Position numbers and translations under genes: made by a program. A DNA stretch of 64,000 bases, taken from assembly GCA_016713985.1 (NCBI GenBank), contig JADJOD010000027.1:12813-76812 (forward strand), written 5' to 3'. Below the pieces are notes generated by a model. It worked only from the letters and a program-made list of their open reading frames with translations, was not told the DNA's origin and ran no database searches. This stretch comes from Lewinellaceae bacterium (GTDB lineage Bacteria; Bacteroidota; Bacteroidia; Chitinophagales; Saprospiraceae). Of the stretch, positions 16,487-25,814 are shown one piece after another. Within the stretch, counting starts at the first letter, position 1. Each line of letters opens with the position of its first letter.

Positions 16487-17680
16487 TTACAATGCCTCCA
16501 ACCCCCTTTCCAAATCTTCCCACAACCATTCCGGGTCTTCCAATCCGATATAAAAGCGCACGAAGGTCCAGGGCAACGAAGCGTTCGGCTTGCCGGGAAT
16601 GTTGTAAAACCCGATCGTCGGGATAATGAGCGATTCATGGCCGCCCCAACTGACGGCCATCAGGAAACGTTCGAGGCGGTGGATGAAGGTTTCCATTTTT
16701 TCCATCGAATCACTTTTGAACTGCACGGAAAACAAGCCGCCGCAGCCGCGCATTTGTTTTTTAGCGAGTTCCAATTGTGGGAAACTGTGGTGGAAAGGAT
16801 ACCAGATGCGCTCCACTTTCGGGTGTTTTTCGAGCCGGGAAATCAGCCACTGTGCATTTTCGCTGCTTCGTTGCAGGCGCAGGGGCAAGGTGCGCAATCC
16901 CCGGATGACCATCGCGGCGTCGTGTGGGCCGAGTATTCCGCCCAGGGTCATGAGTTCCGATTCAAAAATCTTTTGTACCATCGCTTTGTTTGCACAAAGC
17001 ACACCCACCACCACATCGGAATGGCCGTTGAGGTACTTGGTACCCGAATGTACCACGATGTCGATGCCAAAAGCGGCGGGATTTTGGTACAGCGGCGAAC
17101 AATAGGAATTGTCGATAATGGTGACCAAACCGTGTTTTTGGGCCAGTGCGGCGCAGGCCGCCAGGTCCTGGCACTCGAAGGTCATGGTGTTGGGACTTTC
17201 TAAGTACAGGATGCGGGTATTGGGCCGGACTGCCGCTGCAATATGTTGAATATCAGTGCCGTCGACAAAAGTATATTCCACGCCGAATCGCGAGAGAAAC
17301 TTGCGCAGCAAAGCCGAAGTCCAGGAATACGGCGACTGCTGGCAGATGATATGTTCACCCGCCCGGATATTCCCGATCACTGCGGCAGCTACGGCGCCGG
17401 CGCCACTGGAGAATACCAAAGCGTCGTCGGTACCTTCGAGCGCAGCGAGTTTTTTCCGGAGTATTTCCACCGTCGGGTTGTTGCCACGGGAATACACGTG
17501 GTGATCCAGTTCGTCGGAAAAACATTCGCGAAACGTCGCCAGGTCGGGAAAAGCAAAATTGCTCGTCTGGATCACCGGCGGCGCAATGGCCTGGAAATAT
17601 TGTTCGCGGTCTTCCCCGAGATGGGTGAGGATGTCGCTCAATGAAGGTTTCGGGTTTCGGGTTTCGGGCGAGTCATTCAT
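16487..17680 (-). CDS. PLP-dependent Cys/Met metabolism (trans-sulfuration) enzyme
   Basis: The 397-residue product belongs to the cystathionine gamma-synthase/lyase fold: YSRGNNPTVEILRKKLAALE, LVFSSGAGAVAAAV, the aspartate of TIIDNSYCSPL, and the PLP lysine in HSGTKYLNGHSDVVVG. Such enzymes perform beta- or gamma-elimination or replacement on cysteine, homocysteine and related amino acids. The motifs do not settle whether it is a synthase or a lyase. The start ATG at 17680 gives a short charged N terminus before SLSDILTHLG. It stands alone between two hairpins. Confidence 0.88.
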   Translation of the reverse strand: MNDSPETRNPKPSLSDILTHLGEDREQYFQAIAPPVIQTSNFAFPDLATFRECFSDELDHHVYSRGNNPTVEILRKKLAALEGTDDALVFSSGAGAVAAAVIGNIRAGEHIICQQSPYSWTSALLRKFLSRFGVEYTFVDGTDIQHIAAAVRPNTRILYLESPNTMTFECQDLAACAALAQKHGLVTIIDNSYCSPLYQNPAAFGIDIVVHSGTKYLNGHSDVVVGVLCANKAMVQKIFESELMTLGGILGPHDAAMVIRGLRTLPLRLQRSSENAQWLISRLEKHPKVERIWYPFHHSFPQLELAKKQMRGCGGLFSVQFKSDSMEKMETFIHRLERFLMAVSWGGHESLIIPTIGFYNIPGKPNASLPWTFVRFYIGLEDPEWLWEDLERGLEAL

Positions 17681-17720
17681 GGTTTGGATGTATTCATTGT
17701 TAAGATGGTGGCAGCTGCTA

Positions 17721-17792
17721 TAGGTGTGGCATGAATTGTTGGGAGAGAAATTTTTTTAAAAATTTCTCTCCCAACAATTCATGCCACACCTA
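17721..17792. terminator. Perfect 35-bp hairpin with 2-base loop
   Basis: 17721-17755 is exactly complementary to 17758-17792, leaving only TT as loop. The centre is AT-rich (GAGAAATTTTT) and the ends carry TAGGTGTGGCATG. It directly follows the DPP11 gene (minus strand stop at 17806) and precedes the PLP enzyme gene. The terminal GCCACACCTACG recurs at the end of the AraC gene (24679-24690). Confidence 0.85.
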
Positions 17793-17805
17793 CGTAATTA
17801 CTCTG

Positions 17806-19977
17806 CTACTTTTTCCTCTTCTTCTTCCCTTTCACCAACTTCATTTCCCCGATCAGGTTTGACGCGCCACCGAATTTATCCACGATAAAAAGTACGTAGC
17901 GGATATCCACCATGATGTTGCGGCAGATGGCGGGGTCGTAGTTCAGGTCGCTCATGGTACCTTCCCAGACGCGGTCAAAATTGAGGCCCACGAGGTTGCC
18001 GTTGGCATCGAGGGCCGGACTGCCGGAGTTGCCGCCGGTGGTGTGGTTGGTGCCGATAAAGGCCACGGGAATACGGCCCGTTGCGTCGGCATACTGACCA
18101 TAATCCTTTGATTTCCAAAGATCAATGAGTTTTTGTGGAACGTCGAATTCGTAATCGCCCGGCACGTATTTTTCCATGATGCCTTCGAGGTAAGTGCGTT
18201 CGTTGTAGACCACGGCGTCGCGGGGCGAGTAGTCGTCCACTTTGCCGTAAGTGAGGCGCAGGGTGCTGTTGGCGTCGGGGAAAAAACGTTTTTCTTTAAA
18301 CACTTCCATTTGTGCGGCCATGTACTGGCGTTGCAGGAGGTTTATTTGTGGCTGGAGTTCCTGGATTTTGGGTTGCACATTAGTCTGGTAGGCGTCGTTG
18401 AGCGTTTTCCAGAAGGTGTAGGCGGGGTCGTTTTTTAGCGTTTCGGCGATGAGGTCGGGTTTTTCGGCCAGCAGGGCGTTCATTTTGTCACGACTGGCCA
18501 GCACGCTGTTTTTAAAAATACCGGAAGCGAGCCCCGGGTAGCCGCCGTTTTTCGCTGCTGCCATTTTTACAAAACCGCCGCCCCATTCTTCCCGCATCTG
18601 GCCGGCGTAAATTTCCAAAAGACCGGCAAAAACGGCTTCATCCACTTCCGGCCGGTAATCTTTGTAAAAACCTTCCAGTCCGGCAGTGGCATCTTTTTGT
18701 TTGCCGGCGAAAAAAGCCGCTCCGTTTTTGTCGTAGGTGCCGATCCAGCTGTCGAGACTGGCGGCGAGGCCGAGTATTTCGTTGTTGCGGATGCAGGATT
18801 CTAAGTAAAGGTCGCGGGCGAGCGCATACGGCTCAATGTCTTTATACAGTTGGCGCAGGCGCGGGAGCAAATTGGCGTATCGGTATTTAAAATCCGGGTT
18901 TTTCCCGACCCGGCTGCTGAATTCGGCCTCGTAGTCGCGCTTTTTTTCCAGCGCTTTGAAGGTTTTTAAACCCAACATTTCACCCAGCCATTTTTTCCAG
19001 GAATTGGAAATGGACGAATAACGCGCGATGTAGGCGATTTTGACGGCCGGGTCTTTGCGCATAAAGCCGTCCATAATTTTCAGGGCGCGGTCGCGTACGG
19101 AGACTCTGGCGGGGTCGAGCACTTCACCGATCTGCTGCACGGCGGCTTCGGTCAGGTACTCGTCGGTGCGGCCGGGAAAGCCGTAAACCATCGTAAATTC
19201 ACCTTCTTGCGCGCCGTCGAGCGAAATAGCGAGGTGTTTTACGGGTTTGTACGGCGCGTTGTCTTTGGAATATTCCGCCGGGTGGTTGTCTTTGTCGGCA
19301 TACACGCGGAACAGGGAAAAATCGCCGGTATGGCGCGGCCACACCCAGTTGTCGGTATCGGCGCCGAATTTGCCGATGCTGCTCGGCGGCGCGCCCACAA
19401 AACGCACATCCTTAAAGGTTTGTGTGACAAACAGGTAATACTGATTGCCGCTGTAAAAGGGGCGGATCTGTATTTCTTCCCACTTTTCTTTTTTGGTGTT
19501 TACACGAATCTGCGCGAGGTTTTTGTCGATCTGAGCCTGTCGGGTGTTTTCGGCCATACTTTCGGTCACACCCAGCAGCGCCAGGGCGGTCACGTCTTCC
19601 ATACGGCTGATAAAAGTGGCGGTTACCCCTTTTGCCGGCATCTCTTCTTCGCGGCTTTTGGCCCAGTACCCGTTTTCTATGTAATTGTGTTCCAGCGTAC
19701 TGAGGTTCTGGATGGCGTCGAACCCGCAGTGGTGATTGGTAAGCAGCAGGCCCTCCGGCGAGATCATTTCACCCGTGCAGCCGCCGCCGAACTGGCAAAT
19801 GGCATCTTTCAAACTGGGGTTGACGTTGGCGTAGATGTCGTCGGCTTCGATCTTCAGACCGAGCGCTTTCATCTCTTTTTCGTTTTGTTTTTCGAGGTGG
19901 AGCGGTATCCACATGCCGCCTTGGGCGAAAAGTGCGGCCGGGGTGATGAACAGGAGGAGGAAGAGTAGTTTTTTCAT
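17806..19977 (-). CDS. S46 dipeptidyl-peptidase, DPP11 type (Asp/Glu-specific)
   Basis: The 723-residue product has a signal peptide (MKKLLFLLLFITPAALFAQG) and the chymotrypsin-like S46 catalytic sites: His in LLTNHHCGFD, Asp in NWVWPRHTGDFSLFRVYAD, Ser in GGNSGSPALDANG. Just after the serine the text is LVGLNFDRVWEGTMSDL; the arginine in FDR is the residue that makes DPP11 prefer acidic P1 residues, whereas DPP7 has glycine there. It should cleave Asp- or Glu-containing dipeptides from peptide N termini in the periplasm, feeding amino-acid catabolism. The C-terminal tail is strongly basic (KLVKGKKKRKK). S46 peptidases are typical of Bacteroidota that live on proteins. Confidence 0.93.
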   Translation of the reverse strand: MKKLLFLLLFITPAALFAQGGMWIPLHLEKQNEKEMKALGLKIEADDIYANVNPSLKDAICQFGGGCTGEMISPEGLLLTNHHCGFDAIQNLSTLEHNYIENGYWAKSREEEMPAKGVTATFISRMEDVTALALLGVTESMAENTRQAQIDKNLAQIRVNTKKEKWEEIQIRPFYSGNQYYLFVTQTFKDVRFVGAPPSSIGKFGADTDNWVWPRHTGDFSLFRVYADKDNHPAEYSKDNAPYKPVKHLAISLDGAQEGEFTMVYGFPGRTDEYLTEAAVQQIGEVLDPARVSVRDRALKIMDGFMRKDPAVKIAYIARYSSISNSWKKWLGEMLGLKTFKALEKKRDYEAEFSSRVGKNPDFKYRYANLLPRLRQLYKDIEPYALARDLYLESCIRNNEILGLAASLDSWIGTYDKNGAAFFAGKQKDATAGLEGFYKDYRPEVDEAVFAGLLEIYAGQMREEWGGGFVKMAAAKNGGYPGLASGIFKNSVLASRDKMNALLAEKPDLIAETLKNDPAYTFWKTLNDAYQTNVQPKIQELQPQINLLQRQYMAAQMEVFKEKRFFPDANSTLRLTYGKVDDYSPRDAVVYNERTYLEGIMEKYVPGDYEFDVPQKLIDLWKSKDYGQYADATGRIPVAFIGTNHTTGGNSGSPALDANGNLVGLNFDRVWEGTMSDLNYDPAICRNIMVDIRYVLFIVDKFGGASNLIGEMKLVKGKKKRKK

Positions 19978-20080
19978 GTCAGGAAGTTTTCAAACCGGCG
20001 GCAAAGATAATCTTGTGGGATTCATCGGCGAGGTGCATTTCTACAAAGGGCCGGGGGGGCAGTATTGGAGTGCAAAAAAG

Positions 20081-20114
20081 AAAATCCCTGCGACATACCG
20101 GCCGCAGGGATTTT
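20081..20114 (-). terminator. Terminator after the TlpA-like gene
   Basis: AAAATCCCTGCG at 20081-20092 pairs with CGCAGGGATTTT at 20103-20114. Read on the minus strand the stem is followed by TTTTCTTTTTT, the form of an intrinsic terminator for the gene ending at 20133. Confidence 0.8.
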
Positions 20115-20132
20115 TGAAATGGGTACTTCGGA

Positions 20133-21206
20133 TCAAAGCACCTTCAACAACTCCGCTTCCAGGTTATTCCTCGGGTTGATGGCCACAATTTTGCCATCAC
20201 GGCCGATGAGGAAGGTTTTGGGAATGGAGTGCACGCCGTATACACCGGCGGGTGCGCTGTTCCAGAACTGGAGGTCGCTCACGTGGTTGTCCCACTCGAG
20301 TCCGTCCTGTTTAATGGCTTGTACCCATTTATCTTTCCCGTCCTGCTTGTCGAGCGACACGCTGAACACGTCAAAACCTTTGTTTTTGTACTTTTTATAC
20401 ACCTCCACCACGTGCGGGTTGGCCATACGGCAGGGGCGGCACCAGGAAGCCCAGAAGTCGAGCAGCACCACTTTTCCTTTCAGGGAAGACAGGGAGTGGG
20501 TTTTGCCGTCGGGGCCGGGCAAGCTGATATCGGGAGCGACCATACCCACGGTGATACTTTCGTCAGGTTGTTGTTGTGCCGACTGTTGCGCTATCTGGCT
20601 TTCGATCGTACCGATCATGGTGGCATAGTCCGTGGCGTATTTGGAGCCAGGCATGTATTCACCCAGGCCTTTGGAAGCAGTTTTAAAATCGTCGAGGAAT
20701 GCGCCGGCCTGGTTGCCAAGCAGGGAAGTGGTTAAAAACGCTTTCATCAGCGGGTTGCAACCTTTCTGGATGGTGGCACGTGCCTCTTCGGGGCTTTTCA
20801 GCTGGGTTTTGTACACATTGCTGATGATATCTGCGTAGCAGGTGAACGTTTCCGAACCTTTTACCTGTACGTCGAGGCGGTCGACCGTATTCAGGTCGCC
20901 GCTGATCTCGATGGCGCCTTCTTTGCCATCTATAATAAAATACAGGCGTTTGGAGCCGATGGTCAGGCGGTAGATGCCTTGCTCGAAAGCTTTATCCTGT
21001 TTGATCTCGAAATTGCCGTTGGCGTCGCTGGTGGCAGTGCCGACGGGAATGTTGGAGCGGTCGAAATGAGCCTGTTCGAGGGTAACCTGCAGGTTGGCGG
21101 CGTTGGTTAAAGCGCCTTTTATCGAGTGACCCTGACCGTTGCAGGCGTACATGATGGCGATAACAGGCAGGAGTAAGAAAAACAGCAAAGAGTTTATTTT
21201 TTTCAT
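20133..21206 (-). CDS. TlpA-like thioredoxin-fold lipoprotein with DUF4369
   Basis: The 357-residue product has a lipoprotein signal (membrane stretch ending IMYAC, Cys at about 22), an N-terminal beta domain of the DUF4369 type (SIKGALTNAANLQVTLEQ ... YRLTIGSKRLYFIID), a helical middle region, and a C-terminal TlpA/AhpC-like thioredoxin domain with LLDFWASWCRPCR (active CxxC) and the cis-proline in VHSIPKTFLIG. It probably reduces disulfides of envelope proteins. It lies 22 bases downstream of purL on the same strand; there is no obvious functional link, but cotranscription is possible. Confidence 0.9.
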   Translation of the reverse strand: MKKINSLLFFLLLPVIAIMYACNGQGHSIKGALTNAANLQVTLEQAHFDRSNIPVGTATSDANGNFEIKQDKAFEQGIYRLTIGSKRLYFIIDGKEGAIEISGDLNTVDRLDVQVKGSETFTCYADIISNVYKTQLKSPEEARATIQKGCNPLMKAFLTTSLLGNQAGAFLDDFKTASKGLGEYMPGSKYATDYATMIGTIESQIAQQSAQQQPDESITVGMVAPDISLPGPDGKTHSLSSLKGKVVLLDFWASWCRPCRMANPHVVEVYKKYKNKGFDVFSVSLDKQDGKDKWVQAIKQDGLEWDNHVSDLQFWNSAPAGVYGVHSIPKTFLIGRDGKIVAINPRNNLEAELLKVL

Positions 21207-21228
21207 AAACGATTTATTGTGCGATGAT

Positions 21229-23446
21229 TCAATTCATGATATTTTCCAAAACCGTGTCATAGGTGCGTTTCCAGGCGGAAACGTTGCCCCAGTCTTCCCC
21301 GTCCACACGTATTTTTCCACCGGTCACGGCGCCGATGTGTTCGAACGACGTGTTTTCAGCCGTTAAAAAACGTTCAAAAGCCCCCGCTTGTTCTGTCGGC
21401 ACCGTGACAATAATGCGACTTTGCGCTTCGCCGAACAACCAGGCGTCTTTACGAATGCCCGGGTTGCAACGCACGTCGAAACCAAGCCCACGCGGCATGG
21501 CGCTTTCGACCAGGGTTGTAAAAACGCCGCCGTCGGATACATCGTGGGCGGAAAGAACCTGTTTTTTGCGGATCACCTTTTTGAGCAGTTGCTGGAGGGT
21601 GTATTCTTCTTCGAGGTCAAAATGCGGGCAGGCGCTGTATTCGATATGCAGCACGGTGCGCAGGTATTCGCTGCTTCCGAGGTCGTCGCGACTGACGCCG
21701 AGCAGGTAAATGGCGTCGCCTTCTTTTTTAAAGTCCAGCGTCATCATTTGTTCGCAGTCGTCGAGAATGCCCAACATGCCGATGGTGGGGGTGGGGTAGA
21801 CGGGTATCACCTTGCCGTTGTGGGTGTACTGGTTGTAAAAACTGACGTTGCCACCAGTCACGGGGGTTTCGAATTTGCGGCAGGCGTCGCCCATGCCCCG
21901 GATGGCTTGTGCAAACTGGTAGTACACCTCGGGGTTGTAGGGATTGCCGAAATTGAGGCAGTTGGTGATGGCGACGGGCTCGCCGCCGGCGCAGACGATG
22001 TTGCGCGCCGCTTCCGCCACGGCGATCATGCCGCCTTTCCAGGGATCGGCGTATACATAGGCGGAGTTGCAGTCGGTCGTAAGCGCCAGGGCCTTTTTGG
22101 TGCCTTTTACGTATACCACGGCGGCGTCGCTCGGGCGGTTGGTCGTCATGGTGCCGGTGCGCACCATGGAGTCGTATTGCCGGGTGATCCAGTTTTTGGA
22201 AGCCAGGTTGGGCGAATTCCAGAGTTTTTGCGCTGCGAATTGATAATCAGCAGGTTGTGCAATTTTTTGGAGGTCAAATTTTTCAATTTCTTTCAGGTAG
22301 GCGGGCGTTTGTTGCTCGCGCACGTACACCGGAGCGCCGCCACCCAGCACAAGTGTATCAGCGGGCACATCGGCCACTTTTTCGCCGTGGTAAAAATATT
22401 CCAAACGTCCGCCGGCGGTGGTTTCCCCGATTTGTTCACAGGGCAGGTCCCATTTGTCAAAAACCGCCTGTATTTCGGCTTCCCGGCCGGGCACACAAAC
22501 GATGAGCATACGTTCCTGACTTTCGGAAAGCAGGATTTCCCAGTCCTTCATATTGGCCTGGCGGGTCGGCACTTTCGACAGGTCGATGCGCATACCGCAG
22601 CCTGCTTTGGCGCTCATTTCGGAGGTGGAGCAGGTGATACCCGCAGCGCCCATGTCCTGCATACCCACCAATGCGCCGGTCTGGATGGCTTCGAGGCTGG
22701 CTTCGAGCAGCAGTTTTTCCTGGAAAGGGTCACCCACCTGCACGGCGGGCAAGTCTTCATGGCTGTCTGCCGACAAATCGGCGCTGGCAAAAGTGGCGCC
22801 GTGGATGCCGTCCTTGCCCGTTGCCGAGCCCACGATAAACACAGGGTTGCCCGGCCCGCCTGCGGTGGCACTCACCGTTTCGCCCGCTTTTACGATACCT
22901 GCCGACATGGCATTCACCAAAATATCGTGGTTGTAACAAGGCATAAAAGTATACTTCTCCACCCACGGTCGGCACGCCGAAACAGTTGCCGTAGTCGCCG
23001 ATGCCCTTCACCACGCCGGTAATGAGGCGGCGCATGTGCGGTGTGTCGGGCACGCCGAAACGCAGGCTGTTGAGCGCGGCAATGGGCCGGGCGCCCATGG
23101 TGAAAATATCGCGGTGAATGCCGCCTACGCCCGTCGCAGCGCCCTGGTAAGGCTCAATGGCGGAAGGGTGGTTGTGGCTTTCGATTTTGAACACGCAACC
23201 GAGATTGTCGCCGATGTCGACTAAACCGGCGTTTTCTTCTCCCGCACCCACGAGCAGGCGTTTGCCGCTGCGCGGGAGGGTTTTTAACTGAAGAATGGAG
23301 TTTTTATAGGAGCAGTGTTCGCTCCACATCACCGAGTAAATGCTGAGTTCGGTGAAATTGGGGGTTCTGCCCAGAATTTCTTTGATTTTTTCAAACTCAT
23401 CGGCGCTAAGGCCGAGGTTCTTTGCGGTTTCAACGGTGACGTCCAT
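21229..23446 (-). CDS. purL: Phosphoribosylformylglycinamidine synthase subunit PurL (one frameshift)
   Basis: The N-terminal frame starts at ATG 23446 (MDVTVETAKNLGLSADEFEK) and contains MWSEHCSYKNS, FKIESHNHPSAIEPYQGAATG and TVGGEVYF; the remainder is in another frame starting CYNHDILVNAMSAGIV and runs to 21229. Deleting one base of the A4 run at 22945-22948 restores EVYFMPCYNHD and gives 738 residues, the length of the Bacillus-type small PurL. That type works with separate PurQ and PurS to convert FGAR to FGAM using ATP and glutamine-derived ammonia. Neither purQ nor purS is adjacent. Since PurL is needed for purine synthesis and both halves are intact, the frameshift is probably an assembly error. 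Confidence 0.9.
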
Positions 23447-23521
23447 TGTGTGAGCGGTGTGAGAGATGTGAGCGGTCGTGAGCGGGATAAGACCCGCCTG
23501 CGGGGGTTGTGTCAAAAGTCA
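23447..23521. repeat. GTGAGCGG/GTGAGAG word array upstream of purL
   Basis: Directly upstream of the purL start, about 23449-23489 repeats words of the form GTGAGCGG and GTGAGAG. The same word family forms arrays at 52203-52246, 52635-52669 and 58384-58446. No complementary arm is seen nearby. No other gene is visible in the stretch 23447-23757. Confidence 0.5.
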
Positions 23522-23643
23522 TTGTACATTGAAAATTGGTCATTGTACATTGAACATTTAAATTTTAAAAATTGATAATTAACAACTTAAAAATTATTAT
23601 TTTTATAATGTTCAATGTACAATGACCAATTTTCAATGTACAA
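23522..23643. repeat. Perfect 37-bp inverted repeat
   Basis: 23522-23558 is exactly complementary to 23607-23643. Inside each arm the word CATTGTACATTGAA occurs twice. The 48-base loop is almost pure A and T. It lies between the methyltransferase gene and purL (both minus strand) and could terminate the former or isolate the latter. Confidence 0.85.
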
Positions 23644-23708
23644 GGCTTTTTACACAACCCCGGCCGGCGGATAAAGGCGCAAAGATAGAAAGCGGCGGCA
23701 ATAAAAAA

Positions 23709-23732
23709 CCCCCGGCAGCCGGCTGCCGGGGG
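23709..23732 (-). terminator. Terminator after methyltransferase gene
   Basis: A perfect palindrome CCCCCGGCAG-CCGG-CTGCCGGGGG, which on the minus strand is followed by TTTTTTAT. It lies 26 bases past the stop of the gene ending at 23758. Confidence 0.85.
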
Positions 23733-23757
23733 TAAAAGTTGGATTGTTTTCAGTCGC

Positions 23758-24579
23758 TTATTTTTTTACGGCCATCACCACCCTTGCCTGAAGGGGCACC
23801 CGCAGGTCTGTTTCCCCGAACAAAGCGGCCAGGTCTTTGGTCAGCGCTTTTTTCATAGCCGGCAGCAGGGCGGCGTCGCGCTCCAGAATGGCTGTGTAGA
23901 CCGGTGTGCCTTCCAGCAGGCCGGTGGCGGCTTCCCCTGCCATGGCGGCGTAGCCGGTCAGGCGCAGCACCTGGGTTGAAGCGATTTGAAAACCGGCCGA
24001 TTCGAGGTCTTCGCGGATCATTTTGTCGTCGTGGTACGAGAAGGGTACCTGGTAAAAAGCCGGTGTGTCGGTCGGGAAAAAATGTTTTAACACCTCATCG
24101 GTCAGGCGGGCGCAGGGGTTGTGTTCAATACGATCCCAGGCGTTGAACAGGAACACTCCGCCCGGGCGCAGCACCCGATAGGTTTCTGCATATGCTTTGC
24201 GCCGGTCACCGTAAAACATCACGCCGAATTGGCTCAATACACAGTCGAACTGCCTGTTTTGGTAGGGCAGGGAGACGGCATCCACAACTTCCCATTGAAT
24301 GGAAGTGTGTTCTTTCAGGCGTTCTTTGGCAAAATTCACCATAGCCGGGTTTACATCCGTCGCCAGGATGAGCGCGTCGATGGGTAATACTTCGGGCAGG
24401 TGTTTGGTGACCCGGCCGGTGCCGGCGGCTACTTCGAGCAGGGTTTTGGGTTGCAAGCGCCCGACCCGTTGCGCCATGTCGAGTGCAAAGGGCTCGAAAA
24501 AAAGCGGGCCGAGGTAGTTGTCATAGTTCGGGGGAATATTCCCGGAAAAAGCGATGGGGACTGCTTGTTGCGTCGTCAT
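23758..24579 (-). CDS. Class I SAM-dependent methyltransferase
   Basis: The 273-residue product (start ATG 24579, MTTQQAVPIAFSGNIPPNYD) has the SAM-binding motif LLEVAAGTGRVTKHLP, the acidic residue of ILATDVNPAMVNFAKE, and the later VLSQFGVMFYGDRRKAYAETYRVLRPGG typical of the UbiE/Methyltransf_11 group. The substrate cannot be told from sequence. An AraC-family regulator is encoded 108 bases upstream on the same strand, which suggests that this methyltransferase, or a pathway it belongs to, is induced by a small molecule. The longer frame to 24687 has no conserved character and is not used. Confidence 0.85.
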   Translation of the reverse strand: MTTQQAVPIAFSGNIPPNYDNYLGPLFFEPFALDMAQRVGRLQPKTLLEVAAGTGRVTKHLPEVLPIDALILATDVNPAMVNFAKERLKEHTSIQWEVVDAVSLPYQNRQFDCVLSQFGVMFYGDRRKAYAETYRVLRPGGVFLFNAWDRIEHNPCARLTDEVLKHFFPTDTPAFYQVPFSYHDDKMIREDLESAGFQIASTQVLRLTGYAAMAGEAATGLLEGTPVYTAILERDAALLPAMKKALTKDLAALFGETDLRVPLQARVVMAVKK

Positions 24580-24687
24580 GTGGTTGTAGTTTTTGATTGA
24601 ATGATGACGCAAAGGTGGGGGAGGTTCGGGCGGGTATGTTTTTCTTAAAAGTTCAGAGTTTGTGCTGGGAAGTTCAAAATGCCACAC

Positions 24688-25584
24688 CTACGCCGCCTGT
24701 TGCCGGAAAGCGGCGGGCGAAACCCCGAAACGCTCCCGAAATGAACGGCTGAAATGGGAAAGATTTTCAAAACCGCTGTCGTAGGCGATCTCGCTGATGG
24801 ATAAGCCGGCGTTTCTCATCAACAACCGTGCGTGTTCCAAACGGCGCTCGAGCAGCCATTTTCCGGGCGACTGGGCGTATACTTTTTGAAAATCGCGTTT
24901 AAAAGCGGAGAGACTGCGCTTGCTGAGCTGAGCGTATTCTTCTAATTTGAGGTTGTAACAGAAGTTGTCCTCCATAATTTTCCGGAGCGACACGGCGGCA
25001 GGCTCGTGCAGCAGTGAACAGAAATAGGAAATCGCCTCGAGGTTTTGGCGGTTGTCGACCACATTGAGCAACAATTCGCGGAATTTCAATTGGAGCAAGG
25101 ACTTGTCGGGCTTCGGATTCCGGCTGAAATAAGGAAGCATGGCGTGCATAAAAGCCGCGAGGGTATCGTCGGTTTGCACGGGGATAACCGGAGCATGTTT
25201 TTCGCCGGATTTTATGGGTTGAACGGCAAGTGGTCGCAAGGTGTCGCAGATAAACTCATCGGGCATAAAAAAAATCAGCACGCAAAACTGGGCATCAAAA
25301 AACTGCTCCACGATGTTGGCGCCTTTTCGAACAAAAGCACAGGCATTTTTAGCCAACTCAAACCTGCCCTCAGGGGTGTGCCACACTTTTTTTCCTTCCA
25401 ACACGTACACAAAATAGTTGTGTTGCGACCAAAGCGCCTGCATGCGGCCTTCAAGCGGGCAACTGAATTCCGTCATAAGTAATTCATCAAACGCCAATTG
25501 CCGGTAACGCCGCGGGTCGTCCCGAACGGATTCATAAAAATTGTAAAACGGCAATTGTCCGAATTCTTTTACCGGAGGGTTCAT
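24688..25584 (-). CDS. AraC-family transcription regulator
   Basis: The 298-residue product has an N-terminal effector-binding cupin-like region (YFVYVLEGKKVWHTPEGRFEL) and a C-terminal double helix-turn-helix: LEEYAQLSKRSLSAFKRDFQ and ISEIAYDSGFENLSHFSRSF followed by FGVSPAAFRQ, the AraC signature. ATG at 25584 (MNPPVKEFGQ) is used; the frame reaches 25590 by a TTG. It is followed by the methyltransferase gene and may control it. The final bases overlap the sequence GCCACACCTACG shared with the hairpin at 17721-17792. Confidence 0.9.
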   Translation of the reverse strand: MNPPVKEFGQLPFYNFYESVRDDPRRYRQLAFDELLMTEFSCPLEGRMQALWSQHNYFVYVLEGKKVWHTPEGRFELAKNACAFVRKGANIVEQFFDAQFCVLIFFMPDEFICDTLRPLAVQPIKSGEKHAPVIPVQTDDTLAAFMHAMLPYFSRNPKPDKSLLQLKFRELLLNVVDNRQNLEAISYFCSLLHEPAAVSLRKIMEDNFCYNLKLEEYAQLSKRSLSAFKRDFQKVYAQSPGKWLLERRLEHARLLMRNAGLSISEIAYDSGFENLSHFSRSFRERFGVSPAAFRQQAA

Positions 25585-25814
25585 AGGCAAATGTGTTAAT
25601 TAAGCAATGTGCTAATGTGCTAATTGTCAGAACATTGCCCGTTTTATAACCACGTTTGTTTTTCTGCAGCTACTTCCTGTAAAAAAGAAAGGCAAAATTA
25701 ACCCAAATGGGTGATATTGACAAAATGTGGGCGGGTGGGTACGAAGCGCGACCGGGGCTAAATTTGTGTTGGGCGGGGAATGATTCGTTGGCATTTTGAG
25801 ATCTTTTAGTCCTT

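Noticed and set aside
23758..24579. ArsM (arsenite methyltransferase) partner for arsS
   Set aside because: No conserved cysteine pattern of ArsM is visible and an AraC regulator, not an ArsR, is adjacent.
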